In this document: piece after piece, positions 26,546 to 35,554 of the stretch
Position numbering within the stretch: the stretch's first letter is position 1
Layout of the letters: every line of letters starts with the position of its first letter
DNA from: Bacteroidaceae bacterium
GTDB taxonomy: Bacteria > Bacteroidota > Bacteroidia > Bacteroidales > Bacteroidaceae
Direction of reading: 5' to 3'
DNA length: 64,000 nt
NCBI GenBank assembly: GCA_017615125.1
Contig: JAGAAS010000042.1
Location: forward strand, 31,311 to 95,310
Translations under genes and position numbers: made by a program
The notes under the pieces: generated by a model
Seen by the model: only the letters and a program-made list of their open reading frames with translations
Database searches by the model: none
Told to the model about the DNA's origin: nothing

Positions 26546-26664
26546 AACCGCAAGAAGCATCAGCAAACGATGCGATTACTGCGCTTGAAATCGGATGAAA
26601 TACAGCTGCTTTCAGGAGAACCCTTCTTCTCCCTGTCTGATGGGTACGCTTCCCTCTCGCCTTC

Positions 26665-27405
26665 CTATTCAAAATAGAAGGTAAGCATCATCATCTTGCT
26701 GTATCCGGAAGAGAGGGATTGTGTGTATTTCAGCAAGTTCTTGTCTATCAAGTCCTGCCGGTTCTGCACAATGATGTCGCGCAAGCCAAAGCAGAACTTC
26801 AGCTCGGGAATCAGCTTGAAGAACGGCAGATAAAAGTCGCAGCCCATTCCTACCTCCACATAACAGTCGAAACGCTGCACCAGAATCTCCTTTTGCTTCT
26901 TGATGGTCAAGTCCATAGCAGGACTAAGCCCCGCTACCAGGTAGGGCCGATAGTTGTTGAAGCGCTGCGCCGCATATTTGACATCGAGCGGCACTGAAAG
27001 ATAAGTCGACTTCACGGCTTGCTGCACGCGCACCTTGCCGAACTGATCGAAATAGGAAACTGTCTTGTCGCCGAAGTGCATCGAAGGAATGACGCGGAAC
27101 GAGAAGTAGGTATTCAGCCGAGCTTCGCCCAGCACTCCCACGCTAAAGCCTGGCGTATAGGATGCTACATCAGCATACCACGACTCTTCCGTTCCATCCT
27201 CTAAGGTATTGATAAAGCCTTTGTTCACGAACTCAATGTCCTGCGTGTGCATACCAAAAAGGAAACCGTAGTGCCAGGCACGCATGTCGATATAAGGACG
27301 GTTCTGAACCTTCCTTTCCTGTGAATGCGCGGGCATCGTCTGGCAGACAAGTACCAGCACAGCTAAGAGCAACGCGGAGAATGACGACAAACGTTGTTTC
27401 ATCAT
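26665..27405 (-). CDS. PorT-family outer-membrane beta-barrel protein
   Basis: The 246-aa protein has a signal peptide (LLLAVLVLVCQTMPAHSQ) and a barrel-like body: RAWHYGFLFGMHTQDIEF, YTPGFSVGVLGEARL, FSFRVIPSMHFG, STYLSVPLDVKYAA, YLVAGLSP. It ends in an aromatic strand, MMMLTFYFE. This resembles PorT, a barrel linked to type IX secretion in Porphyromonas and also found in Bacteroidales lacking a full system. The similarity rests on pattern, not on alignment. The gene is divergent from the ferredoxin. Start Met1 or Met2 cannot be separated. Confidence 0.82.
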   Translation of the reverse strand: MMKQRLSSFSALLLAVLVLVCQTMPAHSQERKVQNRPYIDMRAWHYGFLFGMHTQDIEFVNKGFINTLEDGTEESWYADVASYTPGFSVGVLGEARLNTYFSFRVIPSMHFGDKTVSYFDQFGKVRVQQAVKSTYLSVPLDVKYAAQRFNNYRPYLVAGLSPAMDLTIKKQKEILVQRFDCYVEVGMGCDFYLPFFKLIPELKFCFGLRDIIVQNRQDLIDKNLLKYTQSLSSGYSKMMMLTFYFE

Positions 27406-27516
27406 TCATTTAAACGACACGAAAGGGCTGTTATTGCAGAACGAAAGGCAAAAAAGCGAGGTAAAAGCTAAAAAAAACACTTTTTTTAAACCAAACGACT
27501 TTTTTTTAGTCTTGGA

Positions 27517-27548
27517 TTTGGGCGATTCAATTGTTCGCCTTACATTTG
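27517..27548 (+). promoter_or_regulatory. Promoter of the ferredoxin gene (TTTG-N20-TACATTTG)
   Basis: TTTG at 27517-27520 and TACATTTG at 27541-27548 with a 20-bp spacer, 33 bp before the start codon. Confidence 0.82.
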
Positions 27549-27580
27549 CAACGTATTATTAAACTTAATTTTCACAAACA

Positions 27581-27751
27581 ATGGCTTACGTAATCAACGA
27601 CGACTGTATTAAGTGTGGTACATGTATTGACGAGTGCCCCAATGAAGCTATTTCTGAGGGTGAGACCAAGTATGTCATCGATCCTGATGCATGCGTTGAC
27701 TGCGGCACTTGCGCAGACGCTTGTCCTTCCGAGGCAATCCACCCGGAATAA
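27581..27751 (+). CDS. 2x[4Fe-4S] ferredoxin
   Basis: This 56-aa protein has two CxxCxxCxxxCP clusters: CIKCGTCIDECP and CVDCGTCADACP. It is the classical clostridial-type ferredoxin, a small cytoplasmic electron carrier used with pyruvate:ferredoxin oxidoreductase and hydrogenases in anaerobes. It starts MAYVINDDC at ATG 27581. It is monocistronic, with its own promoter and a strong terminator. Confidence 0.97.
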   Translation: MAYVINDDCIKCGTCIDECPNEAISEGETKYVIDPDACVDCGTCADACPSEAIHPE

Positions 27752-27771
27752 TACATCGCTTCTAACAAACA

Positions 27772-27810
27772 AAAAGAAGAGGATGCACGCTGTGTGCATC
27801 CTCTTTCTTT
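27772..27810. terminator. Bidirectional intrinsic terminator
   Basis: GAAGAGGATGCAC and GTGCATCCTCTTTC form a 12-13 bp stem with a GCTGT loop. A-runs and T-runs flank it on both sides, so it serves the ferredoxin and the convergent PrsW gene. Confidence 0.93.
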
Positions 27811-27896
27811 TGTCCCAATGAACAAATAGCTTTCAGCGATAATCTGAGAAGCGTCCGATAGGAGTTACGAACCTGCTATCAGGAAGCATTCACATA

Positions 27897-29036
27897 TCAC
27901 CTGCTGGAAATAAACAGCAAGACTAGTACCATAACGATACCCACAGCAAGGGTTCGCCCTCCTGGATCTATGCGCTCCCACAACGAGAAAGCAATCGTGA
28001 TATGTTTATTCGAATCCAGATTAATCTTACGAGTTACCATCTGCTCATATCTGTTAAGGTTAACGGCACGTACCGTATATTCTCCAGCAGGCAGAGTCAG
28101 ACGATAGTTTGTATCTTCCCGCGCATAGAAAGCTTCTTTCTCGTTAATGAAGATTTTAGCATCGCCCTTACACTCAATAAGAAGCTTGAATGTTGTTTCA
28201 CTCCCGGTAGCCTCCGAAGTATGCTCCTTTGCTGACGCTTGATACATTGCGATAGGCGTATCAGTCCATTCTCCGCTGACGGGAAGAGCAACAGGCATAC
28301 GCTCTGCCTCCTCCTGAGCCTGAGCCATCGAGCGGCGCTCCTCGTCGGAATGCTGCTTATCGGTAAGTATTACACTAGCGCGGATTTTTCGAACTCCCAC
28401 ACGCCAGAGCCAAATGTCGGCAAGGACGAAGACAACAAAGGCAATCAGATAGGAAGAAGGATATTCAATCGTTCCCATCCAGAAAGCCATCGTGTCGAAC
28501 AATCCGTGTGCCAACATCGGAAGAAGGATGCTGCAGGCCATATAATATGTCCGTTTCTCCAAATGGAAGCGTGCCATCGAAAGGTAATAGCCCATAATGA
28601 CAGCAAAGAGGAAATGCGCCGGAACAGAAAGCAAGGCGCGGCTGACAGCAACGTTCATGCCCCCCTCAACGACGTACATCACATTCTCAAGGCAGGCGAA
28701 GCCCATAGAAATGAATACGGCATAGACGATACCGTCTATGTATTCATCGAACTGAGGCGACTTCCACACAAGAATGAAAAGAGCCATCCACTTGCAGAAT
28801 TCCTCCGGGATGCCTGCTTCGAAGAAGCTCACCTTCAACGCATCGAGGAAGGTCTTCGGAGAAGAGGAGGATGCGAAGGGAGACATCAGCACGATGACGG
28901 CAAACGTGCTATAGATTCCATAACGGAAAGCGCGGAAAAGCATATCGCGCGGCTCCGGGCATCGACGATCCTTCAGGTAGATGTAATAAAGCAAGACGGC
29001 GACAGGAGCTACCGCAGCTAGCAAGAGAATCAACAT
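27897..29036 (-). CDS. PrsW-family intramembrane metalloprotease with C-terminal PEGA-like domain
   Basis: The 379-aa membrane protein has several hydrophobic helices in its first 210 residues and the PrsW motifs: GIPEEFCKW (Glu-Glu-x-x-Lys), GFACLENVMYV and AHGLFD. PrsW proteases cut anti-sigma factors or other membrane proteins within the bilayer. After a linker (about 215-275) comes a small beta domain with KIFINEKEAFYA and LPAGEYTVRAVNLNRYE that looks like a PEGA-type domain, then a final membrane helix (VGIVMVLVLLFIS). That added C-terminal domain is not part of the basic family. It lies just downstream of the flotillin gene, behind a terminator (29061-29098). The start is ATG 29036 with AAGGAAA upstream. 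Confidence 0.85.
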   Translation of the reverse strand: MLILLLAAVAPVAVLLYYIYLKDRRCPEPRDMLFRAFRYGIYSTFAVIVLMSPFASSSSPKTFLDALKVSFFEAGIPEEFCKWMALFILVWKSPQFDEYIDGIVYAVFISMGFACLENVMYVVEGGMNVAVSRALLSVPAHFLFAVIMGYYLSMARFHLEKRTYYMACSILLPMLAHGLFDTMAFWMGTIEYPSSYLIAFVVFVLADIWLWRVGVRKIRASVILTDKQHSDEERRSMAQAQEEAERMPVALPVSGEWTDTPIAMYQASAKEHTSEATGSETTFKLLIECKGDAKIFINEKEAFYAREDTNYRLTLPAGEYTVRAVNLNRYEQMVTRKINLDSNKHITIAFSLWERIDPGGRTLAVGIVMVLVLLFISSR

Positions 29037-29060
29037 CAGGTTTCCTTTTTGTTAATAGAG

Positions 29061-29098
29061 AAGCCCTGCCTCAACTGTGCGACAGCAAGGCAGGGCTT
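29061..29098 (-). terminator. Terminator between flotillin and PrsW genes
   Basis: AAGCCCTGCCT and AGGCAGGGCTT form a perfect 11-bp stem with a 16-nt loop downstream of the flotillin stop codon. No separate promoter is seen for PrsW, so some read-through is likely. Confidence 0.82.
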
Positions 29099-29107
29099 AC
29101 CCTTTTC

Positions 29108-30487
29108 TTATTTCACCTCTTCGGCTTCAACTGTGGAAGGAGCATCGGTTTCCTTCTTCTTGCCGAGATATTCCGGAAGGTTCATACCTGCCAAATCGAA
29201 CAAGTCGGTAAGAGGAGGAACAGACTTCATCAGCCCGCTGATAAAGTTGGCTGTTGAGCCCTTCCCATCGGCGCTGTTGCCGTTGTCCCAAACAGTAACA
29301 TGATCGATGTTGACTCCCTTGACAGCCTCTACCTGAGTCTTCACGAGCTCGGGCAGTTTCTCGATGAGCAGCAGCATATAAGCCTTGTTGGCTTCGCCTC
29401 CGGCAGCTTCCACCATCTTGTCGTAACCCTGAGCCTGCTTGGTAAGAATCTCGTAGTAACCTTTACCTTCGGCTTCCATTTTTGCGAAGATGGCATCGGC
29501 TTCACCTTTTGCCTTCACGCGCAGCTTCTCTGCCTCAGCCTCAGCTTCGATGACGATACGCTGACGCTCCACTTCCTGCGGAACGATAACGTTAGCCTGC
29601 TGGGTTGAACGCTCACGCTCGGCACGCACAAGCTCGGCTTCCTTCTCGGCAGCATAGGCTTCCTGAAGGGCGTGAGCCTGCTGAACCTTCTCGGCAGCGA
29701 CTGCTTTGCGCAGAGCCTCAGCCTCGCGCTCACGACGATTGGCGTTGGAGTTGGCAATCTCAATCTGGGCGTCGTTTTCTCCCTGAACGGCAAGAGCGTT
29801 TGCCTGACTGGTACGGATTCGAGTGTCTCGCACGGCTTCCGCCTTACCGATTTCTCCCATCTTGTCCTGCTCGGCAACGCTTACCTTTGCCTCGTTGATG
29901 GCTTTGGCTGCAGCCTCCTTACCGAGAGCCTCGATGTAGCCGCTCTCGTCCTTGATGTCGGTGACATTTACGTTGATAAGCCGCAGGCCTATCTTCTTCA
30001 GTTCCACTTCCACATTCTTCGAGATAGCCTCGAGGAACTTGTCTCGGTCGCTGTTGATTTCCTCGATGGACATCGTTGCGATAACCAGACGGAGCTGACC
30101 GAACAGGATATCGCGAGCCAGTTCCTGGATTTCGCTCGAAGAGAGCCCGAGCAGACGCTCAGCGGCGTTGTTCATTGAGTCGGACTCTGTGGAGATTCCG
30201 ACGGTGAAGCGGCAAGGAACGTCAACACGGATGTTCTGACGCGAAAGGGCGTTGGTGAGGTTTGCATCGATGCTGATGGGCGTAAGGCTCAGGTAGGCAT
30301 AGTCCTGAAGGATGGGCCACACGAACTTACCTCCGCCGTGAATACATTTGGCACTACCGCCGCCTGTCTTTCCGTAAACGACGAGAATCTTGTCCGAAGG
30401 ACATCTGCGATACCTTCTGATGACAGCTGCAACCATCACCAGGACGACGACGATAAGCAGCAAGATGATAAAGAAAGGATTTTCCAT
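29108..30487 (-). CDS. Flotillin-like SPFH-domain membrane protein
   Basis: The 459-aa protein has an N-terminal membrane helix (FFIILLLIVVVLVMVAAVI), an SPFH domain (LVVYGKTGGG, GGKFVWPI, IDANLTNALSRQNIRVDV, LRLINVNVTDIKDE) and a long Ala/Glu-rich coiled coil (about 200-350). The C-terminal part matches flotillins (KMVEAAGGEANKAYMLLLIE). Flotillins form oligomers in membrane microdomains. It follows an NfeD-like gene, its usual partner in bacteria, by 92 bp. Confidence 0.94.
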   Translation of the reverse strand: MENPFFIILLLIVVVLVMVAAVIRRYRRCPSDKILVVYGKTGGGSAKCIHGGGKFVWPILQDYAYLSLTPISIDANLTNALSRQNIRVDVPCRFTVGISTESDSMNNAAERLLGLSSSEIQELARDILFGQLRLVIATMSIEEINSDRDKFLEAISKNVEVELKKIGLRLINVNVTDIKDESGYIEALGKEAAAKAINEAKVSVAEQDKMGEIGKAEAVRDTRIRTSQANALAVQGENDAQIEIANSNANRREREAEALRKAVAAEKVQQAHALQEAYAAEKEAELVRAERERSTQQANVIVPQEVERQRIVIEAEAEAEKLRVKAKGEADAIFAKMEAEGKGYYEILTKQAQGYDKMVEAAGGEANKAYMLLLIEKLPELVKTQVEAVKGVNIDHVTVWDNGNSADGKGSTANFISGLMKSVPPLTDLFDLAGMNLPEYLGKKKETDAPSTVEAEEVK

Positions 30488-30579
30488 ATTGTTTGTTGTT
30501 AAATGATTGATAATTCTACCTTATTAATATATGTGAGCAAAGGGTTTCACTTGTTACTTTGAAAACGGGAAAAGGTTCC

Positions 30580-31146
30580 TTATGCCGGCTCCACTTCCAC
30601 CGTATCGGTGCCGATGGTTCTCAGCACTTTAGCCTTAGCGCCTGTGGGAATACCGCTGCTGACAGAAACAGCATCTATTTCGTGTACCGATCCGCGCACG
30701 CTGACCATCACCTTTCCCTTGCCTTCTCCTGCGGCAGGAATGCGGAGATAGACATCGGCAACCTGTCCCACCGTCTCCTCGAGGCGGAACGTCTTGTCCA
30801 CGCCCAGTTTCATCACCTGACGTACGATCAGCACCCAGACGAGCACAAACACAACACCCACTCCGACGGCTGCCAGCTGAAGCAGCGTGGGCGAAGAGAT
30901 GACATTCTTGAAACAAACGCCTGCCCAGCCGTAGCCCAGCAGGAAGTTCACCAGGTTCTTAAAGGTAAAGAAGCCCGAGACGCCGTCGGCATCCACGCCG
31001 TCAAGTCCGCCGGCATCCAGATCGGTGTCGTGATCAAGCCCCACAAACGTCATAATCGTCTGAATGACAAACACGATACTGGCTGCAATAGCAACCGTCC
31101 AAAAGATTTTCTGCGCCGGTTCAAGGGCATTGTATACTTCCATCAT
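30580..31146 (-). CDS. NfeD/YuaF-like membrane protein
   Basis: The 188-aa protein has membrane helices near residues 12-35 (FWTVAIAASIVFVIQTIMTF) and 75-110 (LLQLAAVGVGVVFVLVWVLI). The C-terminal OB-like domain of NfeD/YuaF proteins follows: VGQVADVYLRIPAAGEG, KVMVSVRGS, IPTGAKAKVLRTIG. NfeD proteins are encoded next to flotillins and are thought to assist microdomain assembly. The open frame extends to 31236, but the promoter at 31185-31216 places the start at ATG 31146 or 31143. Confidence 0.88.
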   Translation of the reverse strand: MMEVYNALEPAQKIFWTVAIAASIVFVIQTIMTFVGLDHDTDLDAGGLDGVDADGVSGFFTFKNLVNFLLGYGWAGVCFKNVISSPTLLQLAAVGVGVVFVLVWVLIVRQVMKLGVDKTFRLEETVGQVADVYLRIPAAGEGKGKVMVSVRGSVHEIDAVSVSSGIPTGAKAKVLRTIGTDTVEVEPA

Positions 31147-31184
31147 AGTTCTAATAGTTTTTTGTTTGTTGATAAATGGATATG

Positions 31185-31216
31185 CAAAGATAAAATTATT
31201 TCTGACAATCAGCAAA
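31185..31216 (-). promoter_or_regulatory. Promoter of the nfeD-flotillin operon
   Basis: On the minus strand, TTTG (complement of 31213-31216), a 20-bp spacer and TATCTTTG (complement of 31185-31192), 39 bp before the NfeD start. Confidence 0.8.
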
Positions 31217-31307
31217 CTTTTTCGTTTTTTTAGCATACTTCCGGCTATAATTTCGAAGCAAAACGGACGGCGGAAAAAAGAGGCCCGAGAGCGTGTTTTG
31301 AGCAGGG

Positions 31308-31392
31308 CAAATTTTCGAGAAGGAATCTCGCCGTATGAAGAAAGAAAAAAAAATTTTCCCTTCTCGAAAAAATTTTTTGGAGAAAGAAAAAT
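31308..31392 (+). repeat. Dispersed repeat family 1, copy 4
   Basis: The core CTCGCCGTATG is at 31327-31337. AATTTTCGAGAAGG on the left pairs with CCTTCTCGAAAAAATT on the right of the A-rich stretch. From the core ATG an open frame reads MKKEKKIFPSRKNFLEKEK. It lies between the divergent promoters of the NfeD and Crp-like genes. Confidence 0.88.
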
Positions 31393-31548
31393 CCGACAAG
31401 GGTAACACCTATTCTATTTTAGGCAAAAAAAGCCAACGAATTCATAGCGCAAGCAAGTCAGCCGAATTGCCTATTCTTTCGGGGCAGGAAGAGATATTTC
31501 TTTATGTTAATTTTTAACTGAAATGAGATGAAAAAAGCGTTTTTGCAC

Positions 31549-31556
31549 TATCTTTG
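31549..31556 (+). promoter_or_regulatory. -7 box TATCTTTG of the Crp/Fnr-like gene
   Basis: TAnnTTTG match 30 bp before the GTG start; no well-spaced -33 TTTG is seen. Confidence 0.55.
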
Positions 31557-31585
31557 CAACTCAAACGGGAAAAAGCGTTAACTGA

Positions 31586-32299
31586 GTGAAAGATATCGAT
31601 TCATCTATGACGAAACGGCTGCTGTCGCTCTCCCTCTTTCAGGGGCTGACGACAGAGCAGCTTATGGACATATTGACAAAGACTCGCATCGAGTTTGCCA
31701 ACGTGAAGGACGACTACATCCTTCGCGAGGGACAGCGACACGAGCAGATGGTCTTCGTCATTCAGGGAACCATCCTGCGCGAATACCGCGAGGAGAAGGG
31801 GCTTTTTACTTTCTTCGAGGAAATCGGCACCGACATCATCGAGCCTGAGTCCCTCTTCGGGCGCGACACAACCCTCCGAGCCAGCTATCGGGCAGAAGGG
31901 AGCGCCACGCTGGTTGTCTTCGACAAGAGGAATCTTTTCAACGTCTTCAACCACTTCGGCATCGTGCAAATCAACATCCTCAACTCGTTCTGCGCTACCA
32001 TCCAGTCGCTTCGGCAAAAGGAATTTATCCCTTCGGGAAGGAATATCGGCACCTCCTTCTGCCAGTTTGTCAGCCAGTTGAGCACCCATCCTCTGGGAGA
32101 AAAGAAGATCGACATCACCCGCACCGACCTTGCCGTCATCTTAGGGTGCAACCGACGCGCTATGTCGGAAATGCTGGTAACGCTAGAGAAAGAAGGGCTC
32201 ATCAGCATCGGCTATCGCTTGCTGACAATCCCCGATTTGGAGGCATTGCGGCAGAGAGTCGCACAATCGGACGAATCATCCCTTTCCCCTACCTTTTAA
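31586..32299 (+). CDS. Crp/Fnr-family transcription regulator
   Basis: The 237-aa protein has an N-terminal cyclic-nucleotide-binding-type beta roll (about 15-135: LFQGLTTEQLMDIL, LREGQRHEQMVFVIQGTILREY, LFGRDTTLRASYRAEGSATL). A C-terminal winged helix (about 170-220) has the recognition region ITRTDLAVILGCNRRAMSEML. No Fnr-type N-terminal cysteine cluster is present, so it is not a classical oxygen sensor. The ligand is unknown. The start is GTG 31586; ATG 31607 is an alternative with a poorer upstream region. The gene is not obviously coupled to its neighbours. Confidence 0.88.
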   Translation: MKDIDSSMTKRLLSLSLFQGLTTEQLMDILTKTRIEFANVKDDYILREGQRHEQMVFVIQGTILREYREEKGLFTFFEEIGTDIIEPESLFGRDTTLRASYRAEGSATLVVFDKRNLFNVFNHFGIVQINILNSFCATIQSLRQKEFIPSGRNIGTSFCQFVSQLSTHPLGEKKIDITRTDLAVILGCNRRAMSEMLVTLEKEGLISIGYRLLTIPDLEALRQRVAQSDESSLSPTF

Positions 32300-32410
32300 A
32301 ATATAACGAATACACCCTTGAAAACTATCTCAAACATAACCAGACAAGCGGAACGTCTCCACACGAGAAGGCAAAGCACGAAAAGTGCCTCCCTGCCCCA
32401 CTCTGACGCA

Positions 32411-34537
32411 ATGAAAACGAAAGGCTGCCGACGCTTTCCGTTGGCTTCCTACATCATTCTTCTGGCAACCATCCTATCCTTCACTATGTGCAACAGCAAC
32501 GACAATCCCTTCCTCGCGCCCTTCGGCACGCCTCACGAGACTATTCCCTTCGATCGCATCCGGCTCTCCCACTATGAGCCAGCCATCCTTGAGGGCATAC
32601 GCCAGCATGATGCCGAGATAGCCTCTATCGTCGGCAACACCTCGCCTGCCGATTTCGAAAACACGATTGAAGCCCTCGACCGTTCGGGAATGTTGCTCAC
32701 GCGCGTCAGCACCGTGCTGGGCAACCTCAACGAGGCGGAGACCTCCAACGAAATGCAGCAGCTGGTGCTCAAGCTCATGCCGTTGCTGACAGAGCACGCC
32801 AACAACATTTCCCTTAACCCCGCCCTATACGCCCGAGTCAAGGAAGCTGCATCCAACATCTCGCGCGAAAGCCTCACAACAGAGCAGCAGCGCTTGCTCG
32901 ACAACACCATACGCTCGTTTGTCCGCAGCGGTGCCAACCTTTCCGAAGGCGACAAGGAGACCTATCGGCATATCACTACCGAGCTCTCGCAAGCTACCAT
33001 CCTTTTCAACCAGAATCACCTGAAGGCAACGAATGCCTATCGGCTTAACATTACCGACAAGGAACGCCTTGCAGGCATTCCGGAAACGGCGATGGAAATG
33101 GCTGCCGAGGAAGCTGCCTCGCACGAAGAGGAGGGATGGACATTTACCCTTCAGGCTCCGCTCTATACCCCCCTGATGAAATACTGCGACAGCAGAGCTC
33201 TGCGCGAGGAAATCTATATGGCTTACAACACGCAAGCCCTGTACGGCGATGTCAGCAACATAGATGTAGTCAAGAAGATTGTCAACCTGCGTCTGCAACT
33301 GGCTCAGCTGCTGGGATACAGCAACTATGCCGACTATGTGCTGGAAGAACGTATGGCTGAGAACAAAGCCAATGTGGACCACATGTATGCGCAACTGCTG
33401 GAAGCCTACCTTCCTGCAGCACGCAAGGATGTAGCTGCGGTAGCGGCTCAGGCTTGCAAGGAACAGGGCAACGGCTTCGTGCTGATGCCTTGGGACTTCG
33501 CCTACTATGCTGAACACCTGCGGAAGGAGCAATACAATTTCGACGAAGAGACACTTCGCCCCTATTTCCAGTTGGAAAATGTCATCAGCGGCGTATTTGG
33601 CTTAGCGACAAAGCTCTACGGTATCACGTTCCACGAAAATCCCGACATCCCCGTTTTTCATCCCGATGTGAAGGCCTACGATGTGCTTGATGCCGACAGC
33701 TCGTATCTTGCTGTTCTCTATGCCGATTTCTTTCCCCGCGAAGGAAAAAGTTCCGGAGCGTGGATGACATCCTATAAAGGGCAATGGATTGAGCCCGACG
33801 GTACCGACAGCCGCCCTCATGTTTCCATTACCACAAACTTTACCAAATCTACCGCAGGCAAGCCTGCCTTGCTTACGTACGACGAGTTAGAGACATTCCT
33901 GCATGAGTTCGGGCACTCGCTTCACGGTATCTTCGCGAAGACACATTATCCCTCGCTCTGCAGTCCTGATGTCGCGTGGGATTTCGTAGAGATGCCTTCG
34001 CAGATTATGGAGAACTTCGGTACCGAGAAGGAGTTTCTCCATACATTTGCCCGACATTACCAGACAGGCGAGCTGCTTCCCGACTCACTTGTCGAGAGCC
34101 TTGTGCGCGCAAAGAACTTCAATGCTGCTTACGCCTGCATCCGTCAGGTAAGCTTCGGCTTGCTTGATATGGCTTGGTATACGCGCACAACTCCTTTCGA
34201 AGGAGATGTCGTCGCCTACGAGAAAGAGGCTTTCTCCTCCACGAGCCTGCTCCCCTCCTTACCCGAAACTTGTATGACGGTACAGTTTGGCCACATAATG
34301 GCAGGAGGATACCCAGCCAGCTATTACAGCTACAAATGGTCGGAGATGCTTGATGCTGATGCCTTCAGCGTTTTTGCCGACGATGGAGTCATCAGCCCCC
34401 GTGTTGCTAATCGTTTCCGCAAGGAGATTCTCGAACGGGGCGATGCCGAGCATCCCAAAGTTCTTTACCACAATTTCCGCGGGCAGGAGCCTACGATTGA
34501 TGCACTCCTCCGGCGCGACGGTATTGTCAAACAATAA
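32411..34537 (+). CDS. M3-family zinc peptidase (peptidyl-dipeptidase Dcp type), exported
   Basis: The 708-aa protein carries the M3 active site LETFLHEFGHSLHG (HExxH) and flanking family motifs: NTQALYGDVSN, YADFFPREGKSSGAWM and HVSITTNFTKS. The Dcp/oligopeptidase A branch removes dipeptides or cleaves short peptides. The N-terminus has a hydrophobic signal (FPLASYIILLATILSFTMC), with Cys in a lipoprotein-like position but an atypical lipobox (FTMC). Export is therefore likely and lipidation uncertain. ATG 32411 gives a normal signal; an in-frame ATG at 32318 would add 31 hydrophilic residues. It may form an operon with the next three genes. Confidence 0.94.
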   Translation: MKTKGCRRFPLASYIILLATILSFTMCNSNDNPFLAPFGTPHETIPFDRIRLSHYEPAILEGIRQHDAEIASIVGNTSPADFENTIEALDRSGMLLTRVSTVLGNLNEAETSNEMQQLVLKLMPLLTEHANNISLNPALYARVKEAASNISRESLTTEQQRLLDNTIRSFVRSGANLSEGDKETYRHITTELSQATILFNQNHLKATNAYRLNITDKERLAGIPETAMEMAAEEAASHEEEGWTFTLQAPLYTPLMKYCDSRALREEIYMAYNTQALYGDVSNIDVVKKIVNLRLQLAQLLGYSNYADYVLEERMAENKANVDHMYAQLLEAYLPAARKDVAAVAAQACKEQGNGFVLMPWDFAYYAEHLRKEQYNFDEETLRPYFQLENVISGVFGLATKLYGITFHENPDIPVFHPDVKAYDVLDADSSYLAVLYADFFPREGKSSGAWMTSYKGQWIEPDGTDSRPHVSITTNFTKSTAGKPALLTYDELETFLHEFGHSLHGIFAKTHYPSLCSPDVAWDFVEMPSQIMENFGTEKEFLHTFARHYQTGELLPDSLVESLVRAKNFNAAYACIRQVSFGLLDMAWYTRTTPFEGDVVAYEKEAFSSTSLLPSLPETCMTVQFGHIMAGGYPASYYSYKWSEMLDADAFSVFADDGVISPRVANRFRKEILERGDAEHPKVLYHNFRGQEPTIDALLRRDGIVKQ

Positions 34538-34548
34538 TATTCTTGCGT

Positions 34549-35022
34549 ATGCGTCATAGTTCTTTCCATCCGCTTCACATCCTGGTTTCCCTAGGTCTGC
34601 TTCTTCTCTTCGCTTGCTGCGAGGAGTCCGACAACGTAGAAGGTATTTTCTCTTCGCACAACTGGGTGTTTACGGGGTTTTGCTACACGCCAAACTGGGA
34701 TTCGAACAAGAGTCAACGTCTCGACGTTTCCCTCGAAGGCTATAACAAGATTCACCAGCTCACTTTTCAGTCCGATGGCAGTCTCTTCGTCGTTGTAGAA
34801 GGATGCAAATACTCAGGCACGTGGAGTGCCGATGGGGTTAGCCACGCTTTTTCAATCAAAGACCTTCACACCTCCGAAGGTAATCATGATAAAACTTCTC
34901 CGTATGCTCAGAAGTTTATTGACGAGCTGAAGGCGGCAACTTGGTATCGGGGAGATTTGAACTATCTTCAGTTATTTGCCCCCGACAAGCACTACTATCT
35001 CCTTTTCGGCCCAGCAGAATAA
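34549..35022 (+). CDS. Small lipoprotein of unknown function
   Basis: The 157-aa protein has a lipoprotein signal ending in LLLLFACC. It has no recognisable enzyme motif. The body has short beta strands (HNWVFTGFCYTP, HQLTFQSDGSLFVVVEG, YSGTWSADG, YYLLFGP), as in small META/lipocalin-like lipoproteins of Bacteroidales. ATG 34549 is used; a TTG lies two codons before. It follows the M3 peptidase by 11 bp and precedes the dCMP deaminase by 45 bp, so it may be co-transcribed. Confidence 0.75.
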   Translation: MRHSSFHPLHILVSLGLLLLFACCEESDNVEGIFSSHNWVFTGFCYTPNWDSNKSQRLDVSLEGYNKIHQLTFQSDGSLFVVVEGCKYSGTWSADGVSHAFSIKDLHTSEGNHDKTSPYAQKFIDELKAATWYRGDLNYLQLFAPDKHYYLLFGPAE

Positions 35023-35067
35023 TTGAATTCAAAAACAGAAACAAATAAACAACAAGAATAAAGAAAT

Positions 35068-35496
35068 ATGGAAAAATTCGACAAACGATACATGTTGATG
35101 GCTAGCATCTGGGCTGGCAACAGCTATTGTGTGCGACGCAAAGTAGGTGCCCTTATCGTAAAAGATAAAATGATTATCTCCGACGGATACAACGGTACGC
35201 CTACGGGTTTCGAGAATATCTGTGAAGATGAGAACAACACATCCAAGCCCTATGTCCTTCATGCCGAAGCAAATGCCATCACCAAGATAGCTCGTTCAAG
35301 CAACAGCAGCGAAGGAGCCACGCTCTATGTCACAGCCTCTCCCTGCATCGAATGCGCAAAACTCATCATTCAGTCGGGCATTCGGCGCGTCGTTTACGGA
35401 GAGCACTATCGTCTTACCGACGGCATAGACCTCCTCAAACGCGCAGGCATTGAGATCGTTTATCTTCCTTTAGAGGAGTGTAACACGGAAAAATGA
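35068..35496 (+). CDS. dCMP/cytidine deaminase family protein (ComEB-type)
   Basis: The 142-aa zinc deaminase has the HAEANAI and SPCIECAKLI motifs of the deoxycytidylate deaminases, plus SYCVRRKVGALIV and GYNGTPTGFENICE, which are typical of dCMP deaminases. It converts dCMP to dUMP for thymidylate synthesis in the cytoplasm. It lies between a lipoprotein and an S41 protease, probably in one transcript. Confidence 0.94.
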   Translation: MEKFDKRYMLMASIWAGNSYCVRRKVGALIVKDKMIISDGYNGTPTGFENICEDENNTSKPYVLHAEANAITKIARSSNSSEGATLYVTASPCIECAKLIIQSGIRRVVYGEHYRLTDGIDLLKRAGIEIVYLPLEECNTEK

Positions 35497-35554
35497 TTCG
35501 GACGCCCTTTCTGCGAAAGGAAAACGCAATACAAGCAAACATTCCAAACCGACA

